Origin: Rhizobium sp. BK376
GTDB taxonomy: Bacteria > Pseudomonadota > Alphaproteobacteria > Rhizobiales > Rhizobiaceae
Direction: 5' to 3'
Length of the DNA stretch: 64,000 nt
Assembly (NCBI RefSeq): GCF_004341625.1
Contig: NZ_SLZG01000007.1
Location: 219,232 to 283,231, forward strand
The notes beneath the pieces are model-generated. The model was not told the origin of the DNA. It did not search any database and saw only the letters and a program-made list of their open reading frames with translations. Shown one piece after another: positions 54,725-62,095 of this stretch. Every line of letters starts with the position of its first letter. The first letter of the stretch is position 1. The position numbers and the translations under genes were made by a program.

Positions 54725-54786
54725 TGGTTTCGGCGAAACTTCGCGGCGGAGGTCGGACTGCGGGTTGGTGATGACACCGTGCCGTG

Positions 54787-54948
54787 GGAACCCCTCATCC
54801 GCCTGCCGGCACCTTCTCCCCGAGGGGCGAAGATGGATGCCGCACCGCCGCCGCTACTCCGCGACGTTCAAGTTGGGCGAAGCGTTGCGGCTCAACTCTT
54901 CTCCCCTTGGCGAGGAGCCGGAGCGACAGCGAGGCGATGAAGGGTTCC
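54787..54948. repeat. RIME-like rhizobial intergenic element
   Basis: The ends GGAACCCCTCATC (54787-54799) and GATGAAGGGTTCC (54936-54948) are near-perfect inverted repeats, with inner CACCTTCTCCCCGAGGGG and CTTCTCCCCTTGGCGAGGAG segments typical of the RIME family of mosaic elements in Rhizobiaceae. It fills most of the 330-bp gap before tig. Non-coding. Confidence 0.7.
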
Positions 54949-55001
54949 CACGCCACCCACCGCTGACGCTGGATACGCACACCGGAATGATCCGAGTAAC
55001 G

Positions 55002-55033
55002 AAAAAGGCCCTGCCGGATGGCAAGGCCTTTTT
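55002..55033 (-). terminator. Rho-independent terminator of tig
   Basis: AAAAAGGCC-CTGCC-GGA-TGGCAA-GGCCTTTTT forms a strong stem-loop with A/T tails on both sides, 21 bp after the tig stop on the minus strand. It could act in both directions. Confidence 0.8.
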
Positions 55034-55054
55034 GCATTTGATGGAATGAACCGA

Positions 55055-56551
55055 TTACTCGGCGCTGTCTTCAGCAGCCTTCTTCTTCGGAGCGGCCTTC
55101 TTCTTCGGAGCAGCCGCTTCCTCGTCCTCGGCAGAGGCTTCGGTTGCTTCAGCCTTGGCAGCAGCCTTCTTCTTCGGAGCGGCCTTCTTCGTCTCCGCCT
55201 TCTCGGCACCTTCTTCGCTGTCGTCAGCGAGGAGTTCTTCCTTGCTTACAGTCTTGTCGGTGACATCGACTTCGGAGAGCAGATGGTCGATGACCTTTTC
55301 TTCGAAGATCGGAGCGCGCAGGTTGGCGGAAGCTCCGGGCGTGTTCCGGAAGAACTCGAGGATTTCCTTTTCCTGGCCCGGGAACTGGCGCAGCTGGTCG
55401 TAGAGAGCGCGCTGCAGTTCGTCTTCGCTGACCTCAACGCCGGCCTTTTCGCCGATTTCCGACAGAACGAGACCGAGGCGGACGCGGCGCTCAGCGAGCT
55501 TCAGGTATTCTTCGCGAGCCTTTTCTTCGGTCGTGTCTTCGTCTTCGAAGGTCTTGCCAGACTGCTGGAGATCCGTCTGGATCTGGCGCCAGATGCTGTC
55601 GAATTCAGCTTCGATCAGCTTCTGCGGCGAGTCGAACTTGTACATCTCGTCGAGCTGGTCGAGGATCTGACGCTTGACCTTCTGGCGCGTGACCGAGCCG
55701 TATTGGCTTTCGATCTGGCTGCGAACGACTTCCTTCAGGCGGTCGGCAGATTCGAGGCCGAGCTTGGTGGCAAGATCGTCGTTGATTTCGACTTCGCCCG
55801 GTGCAGCCACTTCCTTGACACTGATGTCGAAGGTGGCTTCCTTGCCGGCGAGGTTCTTGGCCGGATAATCGGCCGGGAAGGTTACGGTGATGACCTTTTC
55901 ATCGCCAGCCTTGACGCCGACGAGCTGTTCTTCGAAGCCCGGGATGAAGCGGTTGGAGCCGATGACGAGCTCAGCGCCTTCGTCCTTGCCGCCGTCGAAT
56001 GCTTCGCCGTCGACCTTGCCGAGGTAATCCATGGTGACGCGGTCGCCTTCGGCAGCCTTGCCTTCCTTGGTCTCGTAGGTGCGGGCGCTTTCTGCGATCT
56101 TCAGGATCTGCTCGGTGACTTCTTCGTCAGCGATTTCAGCGACTTCGCGGGTAACCTTGATGCCCTTGACCGACTTCAGCTCGATCGCCGGGATGACTTC
56201 GTAGGAGAGCGTGAATTCGAAATCGGCTTCTGCAGCCAGGATCTTTTCTGCTTCATCCTTGTCTTCGGTCATGGCGACCTCCGGCTGAGTCGCAGACTTT
56301 TCGCCGCGCTCCGTCAGGATCGCCGGCGGCTGGTCACGAACGATCTCGTTGACGAGATCAGCCATGATGGACTTGCCATAGACCTTCTTCAGGTGGGCGA
56401 CCGGCACCTTGCCAGGACGGAATCCGTTGATGCGAACCTTGTCCTTGACCTCGGCCAGACGCTCGTTCATCCGGCCCTGCATTTCTTCGGCCGGAACTAC
56501 GACCTTGATTTCGCGCTTCAGCCCTTCAGCGAGCGTTTCGATAACCTGCAT
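55055..56551 (-). CDS. tig: Trigger factor
   Basis: A 498-residue chaperone and peptidyl-prolyl isomerase. The ribosome-binding domain has the FRPGKVP signature (INGFRPGKVPVAHLKKVYG); the PPIase domain has GDRVTMDYLGKVDGEAFDGG and FIPGFEEQLVG; the C-terminal domain is helical (EYLKLAERRVRLGLVLSEIG). The end is a low-complexity Lys/Ala/Glu-rich tail with repeated APKKKAA units (residues about 445-498), a rhizobial feature absent from E. coli Tig. It binds nascent chains at the ribosome exit. Confidence 0.97.
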   Translation of the reverse strand: MQVIETLAEGLKREIKVVVPAEEMQGRMNERLAEVKDKVRINGFRPGKVPVAHLKKVYGKSIMADLVNEIVRDQPPAILTERGEKSATQPEVAMTEDKDEAEKILAAEADFEFTLSYEVIPAIELKSVKGIKVTREVAEIADEEVTEQILKIAESARTYETKEGKAAEGDRVTMDYLGKVDGEAFDGGKDEGAELVIGSNRFIPGFEEQLVGVKAGDEKVITVTFPADYPAKNLAGKEATFDISVKEVAAPGEVEINDDLATKLGLESADRLKEVVRSQIESQYGSVTRQKVKRQILDQLDEMYKFDSPQKLIEAEFDSIWRQIQTDLQQSGKTFEDEDTTEEKAREEYLKLAERRVRLGLVLSEIGEKAGVEVSEDELQRALYDQLRQFPGQEKEILEFFRNTPGASANLRAPIFEEKVIDHLLSEVDVTDKTVSKEELLADDSEEGAEKAETKKAAPKKKAAAKAEATEASAEDEEAAAPKKKAAPKKKAAEDSAE

Positions 56552-56734
56552 CTTCCTACCTTCATTTCATGCGGCCGTGCTCCGACAGCCGTCTGTTTCT
56601 ATGAGCACGACGCCGGATCAACGACCGGACGTGGCTTTCATGCAATTCTGATCATTTTGCCAGGCAAAATGGCGCATCGTATCCGCGGGCGACCTGGGCA
56701 GACCGATGTCTAGCCCCTCGCCCGCAAGGCAGCT

Positions 56735-56791
56735 TGGTGCGGGTAGAGAGACTTGAACTCCCACGCCTTTCGGCACCAGAACCTAAATCTG
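56735..56791 (-). pseudogene. 3' half of host tRNA-Leu (TAG), attachment-site remnant
   Basis: On the minus strand the segment reads from the anticodon arm (CAGATTTAGGTTCTG) through the variable region GGCGTGGGAGTTCAAGTC to the acceptor CCCGCACCA. The D-arm and 5' acceptor strand are missing: homology to a tRNA-Leu stops at 56791, at the 5' side of the anticodon stem. The loop TTTAGGT (anticodon TAG) is the last part shared with the intact tRNA-Leu at 56803-56887. This looks like the attL half of a tRNA split by integration of the element to its right. Confidence 0.75.
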
Positions 56792-56802
56792 CTGTGGAAA
56801 GA

Positions 56803-56887
56803 TGGTGCGGGAAAGGAGACTTGAACTCCTAAGCCTTGCGGCGCTGGTACCTAAAACCAGTGCGTCTACCAATTTCGCCATTCCCGC
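56803..56887 (-). tRNA. tRNA-Leu (TAG), element-borne copy
   Basis: On the minus strand: acceptor GCGGGAA/TTTCCCGC region, D-arm GGCGAAATTGGTAGACGC, anticodon stem CTGGT/ACCAG with loop TTTAGGT (anticodon TAG), a long variable arm, T-arm GGAGTTCAAGTCTCC, encoded CCA. 85 nt. It differs from the adjacent 3' remnant at many positions but shares the anticodon loop, as expected for a replacement tRNA brought in by an integrative element. Confidence 0.93.
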
Positions 56888-57032
56888 ATTTTCCCAGATT
56901 TCGGCCCCGTGGGACAATTTATCCCAGGGATTTTCCCACACCTTTACCCAAGTTCCCACACAAGATTTGCGCGTGGTGGATAGTGCCAGTGGGGAAGATA
57001 GTCAAGCACTCAGTTAAGAACAGACAAGAGGG

Positions 57033-58025
57033 TTAATCGAAGGCCGCGAGGTTGACCGCCATGTGCCCCGGTGCCAGCTTGGCGTACCGTTGGGTCATCG
57101 TCGGTGTCTTGTGGCCCATCCAGAGCTGGACATTGTAGAGTGGAACGCCGTCCTGAACTTGCCATGACGCGCATGTGTGCCTGAAGGTGTAGATCACGCT
57201 ATCGTGCAGATGTGGCAGCGCAACCTTTACGCGTTTCCAGAAGTCGACCATGGTCCTGCAACGGAGACCGGTCCATGGTCCAGACTGTCCACGTTCCCGC
57301 TGCCGCTCAACAGCCTCGATAGCCTTTGGCGACAGTGGAAGCGTTCTAGGTACTCCGTTCTTGGTCCTCTTGAACGTAACACTGCCGTTGCGTATCTGCG
57401 CCCAATCCAAGGGCTCAGCTTCGGTCCACGGACGCGCTCCGGTGTGGCAAAGGAATAAGCAGAAGTCGCGCTCACGGTGAAAGCCGTTGTCCTCGCACCA
57501 CTTGATGATCTGCTCGAACTCCTCCTTGGTGAAGAACCGATCGCGACCGTTCTCGTTCTCAGCCTTGGCGTCGTGCGGCAGGTCGAAGGTGATCTTGATC
57601 TTGTTCTTCTCGGCAATCGTGCGGATCATCGACATGTAGCGGTTTTGCGTCGTCGGCCCCACCTTGCGTTCGTCACGAAGGTGCCTGATGAAATCCTTCA
57701 GCAGCCTTTCGCCAAACGCATCGGCCACTGAGGTAGACGGACCAACCCACTTCAGCCACATACGGGCGTTGGTTATCTGCCCTGCCCCGCCACGCATCGG
57801 TTCCCAATAGTCGGCTATGGTGGCACGAACGACGTTCCCCACGGTACCAGTGTCACCGCCGCCAACCTTGGCCAACGGCTTGACGACTTCAAGACCGCGC
57901 TTCAACCGGATGCGGCTTTCGGCCTCCCAAGCCTCGGCAAGGTCTTTGCTTGAGAAGCTAGCCATGTACTTCTCACCCTTGACCATGAATTTGGCCTGAA
58001 AGGAATTTCCACGTTCAACGATCAT
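57033..58025 (-). CDS. Tyrosine recombinase (integrase)
   Basis: A 330-residue phage-type integrase: N-terminal arm-binding domain, a SAM-like core-binding domain (TIADYWEP...VGPTTQNRYMSMIRTI) and a C-terminal catalytic domain. Catalytic residues: Arg in HTGARPWTEAEPLDW, Lys in RTKNGVPRTLPL, the box II VIYTFRHTCASW (Arg kept, the usual first His is Tyr), His in LWMGHKTPTMTQ and the nucleophile Tyr in QRYAKL. It lies 145 bp from the tRNA-Leu it presumably uses as attachment site. Its start overlaps the stop of a winged-helix gene. Confidence 0.93.
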   Translation of the reverse strand: MIVERGNSFQAKFMVKGEKYMASFSSKDLAEAWEAESRIRLKRGLEVVKPLAKVGGGDTGTVGNVVRATIADYWEPMRGGAGQITNARMWLKWVGPSTSVADAFGERLLKDFIRHLRDERKVGPTTQNRYMSMIRTIAEKNKIKITFDLPHDAKAENENGRDRFFTKEEFEQIIKWCEDNGFHRERDFCLFLCHTGARPWTEAEPLDWAQIRNGSVTFKRTKNGVPRTLPLSPKAIEAVERQRERGQSGPWTGLRCRTMVDFWKRVKVALPHLHDSVIYTFRHTCASWQVQDGVPLYNVQLWMGHKTPTMTQRYAKLAPGHMAVNLAAFD

Positions 58026-58366
58026 ATAAGCGCCTCCAAGGCTGCCATCACCCGCGCACCCTTAGGCGTCATGCGGATACGTTTGTTTCTACGGTCAATT
58101 GGGTCCTCGACGGCCACCAGAATGTCGAGACCGGGCAGACCCTTGCGGTGCGTCTTGCCTAGTGCTGCGATGTTCCGTGAGACGGAGGATGTTGAGTGGC
58201 CGGTCGCGTTGGCGATATCGGTCACCGTCAGGTCAGGCTTTGCAGCGACAGCCAAAAAGATGGCCATCTGCTGCGCTTGCATTTCCGCATTGAGCTTGCG
58301 GAACTCTTCGATGAACGACGCCACTTTCTTAGCGGCCTTCATGGTCTCTTGGGTTTGTGTCGACAT
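58022..58366 (-). CDS. MarR-like winged-helix regulator
   Basis: A 114-residue protein with an N-terminal helix rich in Lys/Glu and a winged helix: QQMAIFLAVAAKPDLTVTDI, NATGHSTSSVSRNIAALG, then a wing DRRNKRIRMTPKGARVMAAL, as in MarR proteins. It overlaps the integrase start by 4 bp, so it may control integration or excision (an excisionase-like role cannot be excluded). Confidence 0.75.
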   Translation of the reverse strand: MSTQTQETMKAAKKVASFIEEFRKLNAEMQAQQMAIFLAVAAKPDLTVTDIANATGHSTSSVSRNIAALGKTHRKGLPGLDILVAVEDPIDRRNKRIRMTPKGARVMAALEALI

Positions 58367-58443
58367 AGCTGGTCTTTTTCACCTTTGTGAAGCGGTTATT
58401 GACAGTGTCGCATTATCCCCACGTTTGCACTCATTGCAAGAGG

Positions 58444-58632
58444 TTAACTATACCACTCCTGCAACAGTTCAGACGCGAAAAGTGGATCACCGCCGTCCTT
58501 TGGGTAGATGATTTCAAGGTTCCTTGCGAGTGACAAGGTGGTGAGCTTAGCGTGACAATCTTCGAAGTCTGGCATCAGCTCATGCGCCTCTGGATTGACG
58601 CTTTTCAGGTAGTCGGAAGCTCTTGCAAACAA
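58444..58632 (-). CDS. Small hypothetical protein
   Basis: A 62-residue acidic protein (ASDYLKSVNPEAHELMPDFE, ...YPKDGGDPLFASELLQEWYS). The only upstream start is TTG at 58632, preceded by GAGGAA at a suitable distance. Same strand as the other element genes. Function not recognised. Confidence 0.4.
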   Translation of the reverse strand: MFARASDYLKSVNPEAHELMPDFEDCHAKLTTLSLARNLEIIYPKDGGDPLFASELLQEWYS

Positions 58633-58747
58633 AACTTGGGGTTCCTCTAAAATGACATTGGTTGTGCCGGGTTTGGGACCACTCGATACAAGCCCAACCC
58701 CCGGCCTTCCACAGTTAAATATTGGTAATCGTTGGTGCTACTCCGAT

Positions 58748-59257
58748 TTAAGCTGCGGCGTAGATATACCGAGCATATCGCTGACCGGTGTGATCGTTCT
58801 GCAACGTGCGGGTGATCTTATGGCCGAGAGCCTTCAGCTCACTGATGCGCTTGTTCAGCGAACGGCACCGCAGCACACCCTCGGCTTCCAAGGCCGTCAC
58901 GTTGCCCTTTTCACGGAGCATCTTGAGCACCGAAGCCGTCATCGGTGCCGTGGGTTCGATTGGTTCCACAGGGACAACTGTTTCAGGTTTGGTGACCAGT
59001 TCAACCGGGATGATCTGACCGGCAACGCGGCGTGGCGAGACGTACCAGCAGCGATCCTTCAGCGTCGAAAGGTCGACATCGGGTGACTGTTCGGACACCA
59101 TTTCGGTGACCGTGGGGTTATCCCAGCCCCGGCTCACCGCATCCTCACGGCGGATGACGTAGCATTCAATCTCGTAGTCGAGGGCGACCACAAGGCCACG
59201 GGTGTTGTCTACGGACAGGATGGTCTTACCGAGGAGGGTTTTGGACAGTACGTTCAT
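58748..59257 (-). CDS. Winged-helix domain protein of the element
   Basis: A 169-residue protein. The N-terminal part (VLSKTLLGKTILSVDNTRGL, EIECYVIRREDAVSRGWDNP) is unrecognised; the middle is a Pro/Val/Glu linker; the C-terminal 65 residues form a helix-turn-helix like those in phage proteins (VLKMLREKGNVTALEAEGVL, NKRISELKALGHKI, YIYAA). GGAAGACTGAAGC precedes the ATG. Probably a regulatory or DNA-binding protein. Confidence 0.65.
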   Translation of the reverse strand: MNVLSKTLLGKTILSVDNTRGLVVALDYEIECYVIRREDAVSRGWDNPTVTEMVSEQSPDVDLSTLKDRCWYVSPRRVAGQIIPVELVTKPETVVPVEPIEPTAPMTASVLKMLREKGNVTALEAEGVLRCRSLNKRISELKALGHKITRTLQNDHTGQRYARYIYAAA

Positions 59258-59286
59258 GCTTCAGTCTTCCTTTTCGCTGGTGCTGA

Positions 59287-59478
59287 TTAGTGAGCTGCGC
59301 CGATGGCAGCGGGGCCGGACAGGTGGTAGGCGTTATTGGCAACCATGGCGGCAGCCGGTGACTTGACAGGGACACCTTTGAGGTGACTGACGGCAGCCTG
59401 ACGAGCTGCAATCATTGCCGGGGTGTTCATGATCTTTCGGAACAGGGTTTCCTGCTTATCGAGCAAGTATTGGTGCAT
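59287..59478 (-). CDS. Small hypothetical protein
   Basis: A 63-residue protein (MHQYLLDKQETLFRKIMNTP, then AARQAAVSHLKGVPVKSPAA). It overlaps the end of the next upstream small gene by 23 bp and precedes the winged-helix gene by 29 bp. Support comes from the continuous overlapping gene array; no family recognised. Confidence 0.5.
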   Translation of the reverse strand: MHQYLLDKQETLFRKIMNTPAMIAARQAAVSHLKGVPVKSPAAAMVANNAYHLSGPAAIGAAH

Positions 59479-59584
59479 TGCGGTCCCGTATGCCTTTCAC
59501 GATATGGACGATGGATAGGAATATAAGCCCAAACCAGATGGATGGGAAGAACAGAACGAGAACTTTCCCCAGCTCATGTGCCAT
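59456..59584 (-). CDS. Tiny membrane protein (42 aa)
   Basis: Starts MAHELGKVLVLFFPSIWFGL, continues LIFLSIVHIVKGIRDR and ends NAPILAR; one membrane helix. The ribosome site is GGAG eight bases before ATG 59584. The start overlaps the end of the 48-aa gene, and the end overlaps the 63-aa gene. Found by translating the minus strand by eye. Confidence 0.5.
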   Translation of the reverse strand: MAHELGKVLVLFFPSIWFGLIFLSIVHIVKGIRDRNAPILAR

Positions 59585-59720
59585 CGGTTGAACTCCGGCG
59601 AACGCGACCCCAGAGGAATGCGAGGAAAAGAAATAGGCAAATCAACGCCATAATCAGGAAGAACGACGCCAACGGGAAGATGAATTTCCAGAGGATGTAG
59701 GCGGCGAAAAGCTTAAGCAT
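59574..59720 (-). CDS. Tiny membrane protein (48 aa)
   Basis: Starts MLKLFAAYILWKFIFPLASF and continues with a long hydrophobic segment (LIMALICLFLFLAFLW) and a basic tail (GRVRRSSTDGT). AAAGGGCAACCCG precedes ATG 59720, which lies inside the end of the 26-aa gene; its stop lies inside the next gene. Possibly a holin-like or other membrane peptide of the element; this is a guess. Confidence 0.5.
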   Translation of the reverse strand: MLKLFAAYILWKFIFPLASFFLIMALICLFLFLAFLWGRVRRSSTDGT

Positions 59721-59793
59721 CGGGTTGCCCTTTCACGAAAAGCCACAGCACCATTGCCGAGGCTAGGAATAAAATCATGAGGAAATCGATCAT
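59713..59793 (-). CDS. Tiny membrane peptide (26 aa)
   Basis: A 26-residue peptide, MIDFLMILFLASAMVLWLFV then KGQPDA: a single membrane helix. ATG 59793 overlaps the stop of the 59-aa gene as ATGA, with GAGGGCAGC upstream. The coupling to neighbours on both sides is the main evidence. Confidence 0.45.
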   Translation of the reverse strand: MIDFLMILFLASAMVLWLFVKGQPDA

Positions 59794-59969
59794 GCTGCCC
59801 TCGTGGAACCGCCGCCGCGTTGCCGGGAGACATAAGCCTCGGCAGCCTTGGACAGTTCACGACGACGAGACAGCCACGCGGTGTAGGCATGGATTGGCAG
59901 AACATCGCCCTGGGGTTTGCTTTGGTCGTGGGCGATGATTGCTTGGAAGAGCGCGGGTAGCTTGTTCAT
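59790..59969 (-). CDS. Small protein (59 aa)
   Basis: A 59-residue soluble, basic protein: MNKLPALFQAIIAHDQSKPQ, then VLPIHAYTAWLSRRRELSKA and a glycine/arginine tail. The ATG overlaps the stop of the IS-interrupted gene (ATGA), with GAGGGTGGCAGC as ribosome site. Function unknown. Confidence 0.5.
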   Translation of the reverse strand: MNKLPALFQAIIAHDQSKPQGDVLPIHAYTAWLSRRRELSKAAEAYVSRQRGGGSTRAA

Positions 59970-60160
59970 GCTGCCACCCTCGCTTCCCGTTGGTGCCAGA
60001 GAGGTGGCTCATAGCGCTCCACCTTGTCGGGATCGTCGTAGGCATAGAACCAGTAGCCGATATCGATAATGTCGACCTGACGCGGCATCGGATCACCGAA
60101 GCTGTCCGTGTATTCCTTCAGGTCAAACTTGGTCGGGACGTGGTTGCCGTATCGAGCTAG

Positions 60161-61004
60161 GCAGTAAACTCATAAATTCTCTTGGCGTATTGGGTTGCGC
60201 GTGATTCAAGGCTTCCGAATTAGGAGCAATGATGACACGCCGCCGCTACGAACTCACGGACCACGAATGGTCCATTATTTCTCCACTACTGCCGAACAAG
60301 CCTCGCGGCGTTCCTCGTGTTGATGACCGGCGGGTCCTGAACGGCATCCTTTGGCGCTTCCGAACCGGCTCGCCGTGGGCGGAAGTTCCTGAACGTTATG
60401 GGCCGCCAACCACCTGCTACAACCGCTTCGTGCGTTGGCGGAAGGCCGGTGTCTGGGATCGTCTTCTTGAAGCCGTTTCAGAGGCTTATGACAGCGACAT
60501 AGTCATGATCGACTCGACCTGTGTTCGCGTTCATCAGCACGCGGCCACGGGAAAAAAGGGGATCGAGACGATGGTTGCATGGGACGTTCCCGCGGTGGGC
60601 TCACGAGCAAAATCCACGCGCTCGTCGATGCCGAAGGTCGTCCAGTCACGCTCCGTCTGACCGGCGGCCAGATTGCCGACTGCACTGAAGCCGATGCGCT
60701 GACGGACGACCTCGGCGAAGGTGATATCCTGCTTGCAGATAAGGGCTATGACACCAACGCCATCCGAGCCAAGGCGGCCGAGCGCAAGGCCTGGGCCAAC
60801 ATCCCGCCGAAGGCGTCCCGCAAGGGCTCCTTCTCGTTCTCGCGCTGGGTTTACAGGCAACGGAATCTCGTGGAGCGTTTCTTCAACAAGATCAAACAGT
60901 TTAGAGGTATCGCCACTCGCTACGACAAGCGCCCGGAAAATTATCTCGCAGCTGTCAAACTCGTCGCCGCAAGGATCTGGTGTCAGAGTTTATGAGTCGA
61001 CGGC
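60161..61004 (+). mobile_element. IS5-family insertion sequence, 844 bp
   Basis: The element is bounded by imperfect 20-bp terminal inverted repeats (GCAGTAAACTCATAAATTCT at the left; GCCGTCGACTCATAAACTCT as complement of the right end, 16 of 20 matching) and by a 4-bp target duplication CTAG (60157-60160 and 61005-61008). CTAG fits the YTAR target preference of IS5-group elements. It carries one transposase gene in two overlapping frames. It seems intact and recent. Confidence 0.93.
60229..60995 (+). CDS. IS5-family transposase made by -1 frameshift
   Basis: Frame A (60229-60660) encodes the N-terminal part: RRRYELTDHEWSIISPLLPN, then WRFRTGSPWAEVPERYGPPT and the first catalytic Asp in IVMIDST. 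Frame B continues from GDRDDGCMGRSRGGLTSKIH through LADKGYDTN (second Asp) to RNLVERFFNKIKQFRGIATR (catalytic Glu) and ends at 60995. The frames meet at A-AAA-AAG (60552-60558), a classic -1 slippery heptamer. The fused DDE transposase is about 255 residues, usual for this group. Confidence 0.92.
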
Positions 61005-61088
61005 CTAGGCCGATGTTTGCCCCGGTCTCAGGGTGAGCAAAGAACGTCCTGACCTGAGATTGAATGATGACGTTTCGCATCCGCCACC

Positions 61089-61640
61089 TCACTGGGAAAA
61101 GACAGCAACGCCGCTGCTCAGCTCAACGACACTGTGCGAGTGCTGCATTTCGTGGGTGAATTGGTCGTAGTCGAAGTACTGCGCCAACGGGTGATCTTCC
61201 TTGATCCCATGCGACCGAAGCATATCGTCGGCCAACTCTTCAGCGTATGACCGAAGGCTGTCATAGGTGCCTGAAAAGCGGTCACTCAGCTCTTCTTTGG
61301 CGTAGGCCATGGTTCCGAAGTGCGCCACGATGGCGGCTAGGTCTTCGGGTTCCATGTTGTACTCTTCACAGAGCGCGACAAAATCAGCGATGGCATCAAG
61401 ACCGGGATGCTCACCCAAGGTCGACGGCAAACCCTCGTAGTCATGGATTGCCCATTCCTCGGCGCTCGGTACTTCCTCACCGGTCTCAGGGTGTTCCACG
61501 GTAACATTAGGGAAGCGGCTTTCACGAAGCATCGCAGACACCTCAGCCTGCATATCGTCTACATCGTCGCAGGCATCAATCCAGCGGCCAAACAAGACGC
61601 CGTTGTTATAGCTTGCCAAACAGGCGGCATAGAAACGCAT
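61089..61640 (-). CDS. ardA: ArdA-type antirestriction protein
   Basis: A 183-residue acidic protein (RFYAACLASYNNGVLFGRWI at the start, then EEWAIHDYEGLPSTLGEHPG and ELSDRFSGTYDSLRSYAEEL). These are the conserved blocks of ArdA, a DNA mimic that inhibits type I restriction enzymes and is carried by plasmids, ICEs and phages. ATG 61640 has GGAG seven bases upstream. It supports the view that the region is a mobile element exposed to host restriction. Confidence 0.88.
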   Translation of the reverse strand: MRFYAACLASYNNGVLFGRWIDACDDVDDMQAEVSAMLRESRFPNVTVEHPETGEEVPSAEEWAIHDYEGLPSTLGEHPGLDAIADFVALCEEYNMEPEDLAAIVAHFGTMAYAKEELSDRFSGTYDSLRSYAEELADDMLRSHGIKEDHPLAQYFDYDQFTHEMQHSHSVVELSSGVAVFSQ

Positions 61641-61663
61641 GGTCATTCTCCGTAGTGCAATGG

Positions 61664-61674
61664 TCGCGATAGTG
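61664..61674 (-). promoter_or_regulatory. Element motif CACTATCGCGA, copy 1 (ardA)
   Basis: The minus strand reads CACTATCGCGA 24 bp before the ardA start. The same 11-mer recurs at 62881-62891 and a 10/11 match at 62782-62792. Probably a repressor site of the element. Confidence 0.45.
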
Positions 61675-61782
61675 GCGACGGTTGGACATAGGAAACCCTT
61701 GGCGATCCAAGAGATTGCTATGGTCAACGGCTTTCGATAGTATGCAGGAGCCTCACGATCTTTCGACCGTGAAGCCCCTTCG

Positions 61783-62004
61783 CTAGAGGGTTACGAATAG
61801 GGTCACGGTGAGGCGCACCGTGGCCTTTTTCATTTTCCAACGAAGAGTGATTGACCATGTGACCATGGCTAATCCTCCTGCATTGCGTGGCTGTTTCGTC
61901 GCCACTTCCGGGCATGGGCATTCTAGGCCGTTCATCACGGCAGCAAGCACACCATTCAAGGCAGCGCGGCGGTTGCCCTCAATGGTAGGCTTGAGCGGGA
62001 CCAA
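61783..62004 (-). CDS. Small hypothetical protein, start uncertain
   Basis: As read from TTG 62004 it is 73 residues (VPLKPTIEGNRRAALNGVLA, then PCPEVATKQPRNAGGLAMVT). It begins 13 bp after the 25-aa gene. A strong ribosome site (AGGAGGATTAGCC) inside it precedes an in-frame ATG at 61866, so a 27-aa product MVTWSITLRWKMKKATVRLT plus seven residues may be made instead or in addition. No family recognised. Confidence 0.35.
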   Translation of the reverse strand: MVPLKPTIEGNRRAALNGVLAAVMNGLECPCPEVATKQPRNAGGLAMVTWSITLRWKMKKATVRLTVTLFVTL

Positions 62005-62017
62005 AGCCCCGCCAAGG

Positions 62018-62095
62018 TCAACGATGCGGTTTGAAGGTGGACTGTAGGACGACCAGAGCGCCCATTACGGTGACTAGGGTCTCAATCATGCTCAT
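62018..62095 (-). CDS. Tiny hydrophobic peptide (25 aa)
   Basis: A 25-residue peptide, MSMIETLVTVMGALVVLQST then FKPHR. ATG 62095 overlaps the stop of the 88-aa gene as ATGA. Coupling and the membrane-helix character are the only support. Confidence 0.4.
   Translation of the reverse strand: MSMIETLVTVMGALVVLQSTFKPHR

Larger units (their letters stand above)
59966..61080 (-). pseudogene. Small element gene interrupted by IS5-family insertion
   Basis: The 5' part (61080-61005) starts MRNVIIQSQVRTFFAHPETG; the 3' part (60156-59966) continues RYGNHVPTKFDLKEYTDSFG, then PMPRQVDIIDIGYWFYAYDD and ends HQREARVAA. Removing the IS (60161-61004) and one CTAG copy joins them in frame to an 88-codon gene with GAGGTGGCGG before its ATG. 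It lies 8 bp after ardA and overlaps the 59-aa gene, so it was part of the operon before the insertion. No family recognised. Confidence 0.8.

Noticed and set aside
55046..56713. Plus-strand 555-codon frame opposite tig
   Set aside because: Low-complexity Leu/Phe/Asp translation caused by the antisense of trigger factor; no independent support.
59654..59905. 83-codon minus-strand frame in the small-gene array
   Set aside because: It conflicts with the 59-, 26- and 48-codon genes, which have ribosome sites and ATGA couplings; its translation is Arg/Ser/Pro-rich and shadow-like.
61803..61833. CACGGTG...CACCGTG hairpin followed by GCCTTTTTC, a possible plus-strand terminator
   Set aside because: No plus-strand gene precedes it, and it lies inside the candidate minus-strand small gene; probably chance or weak.
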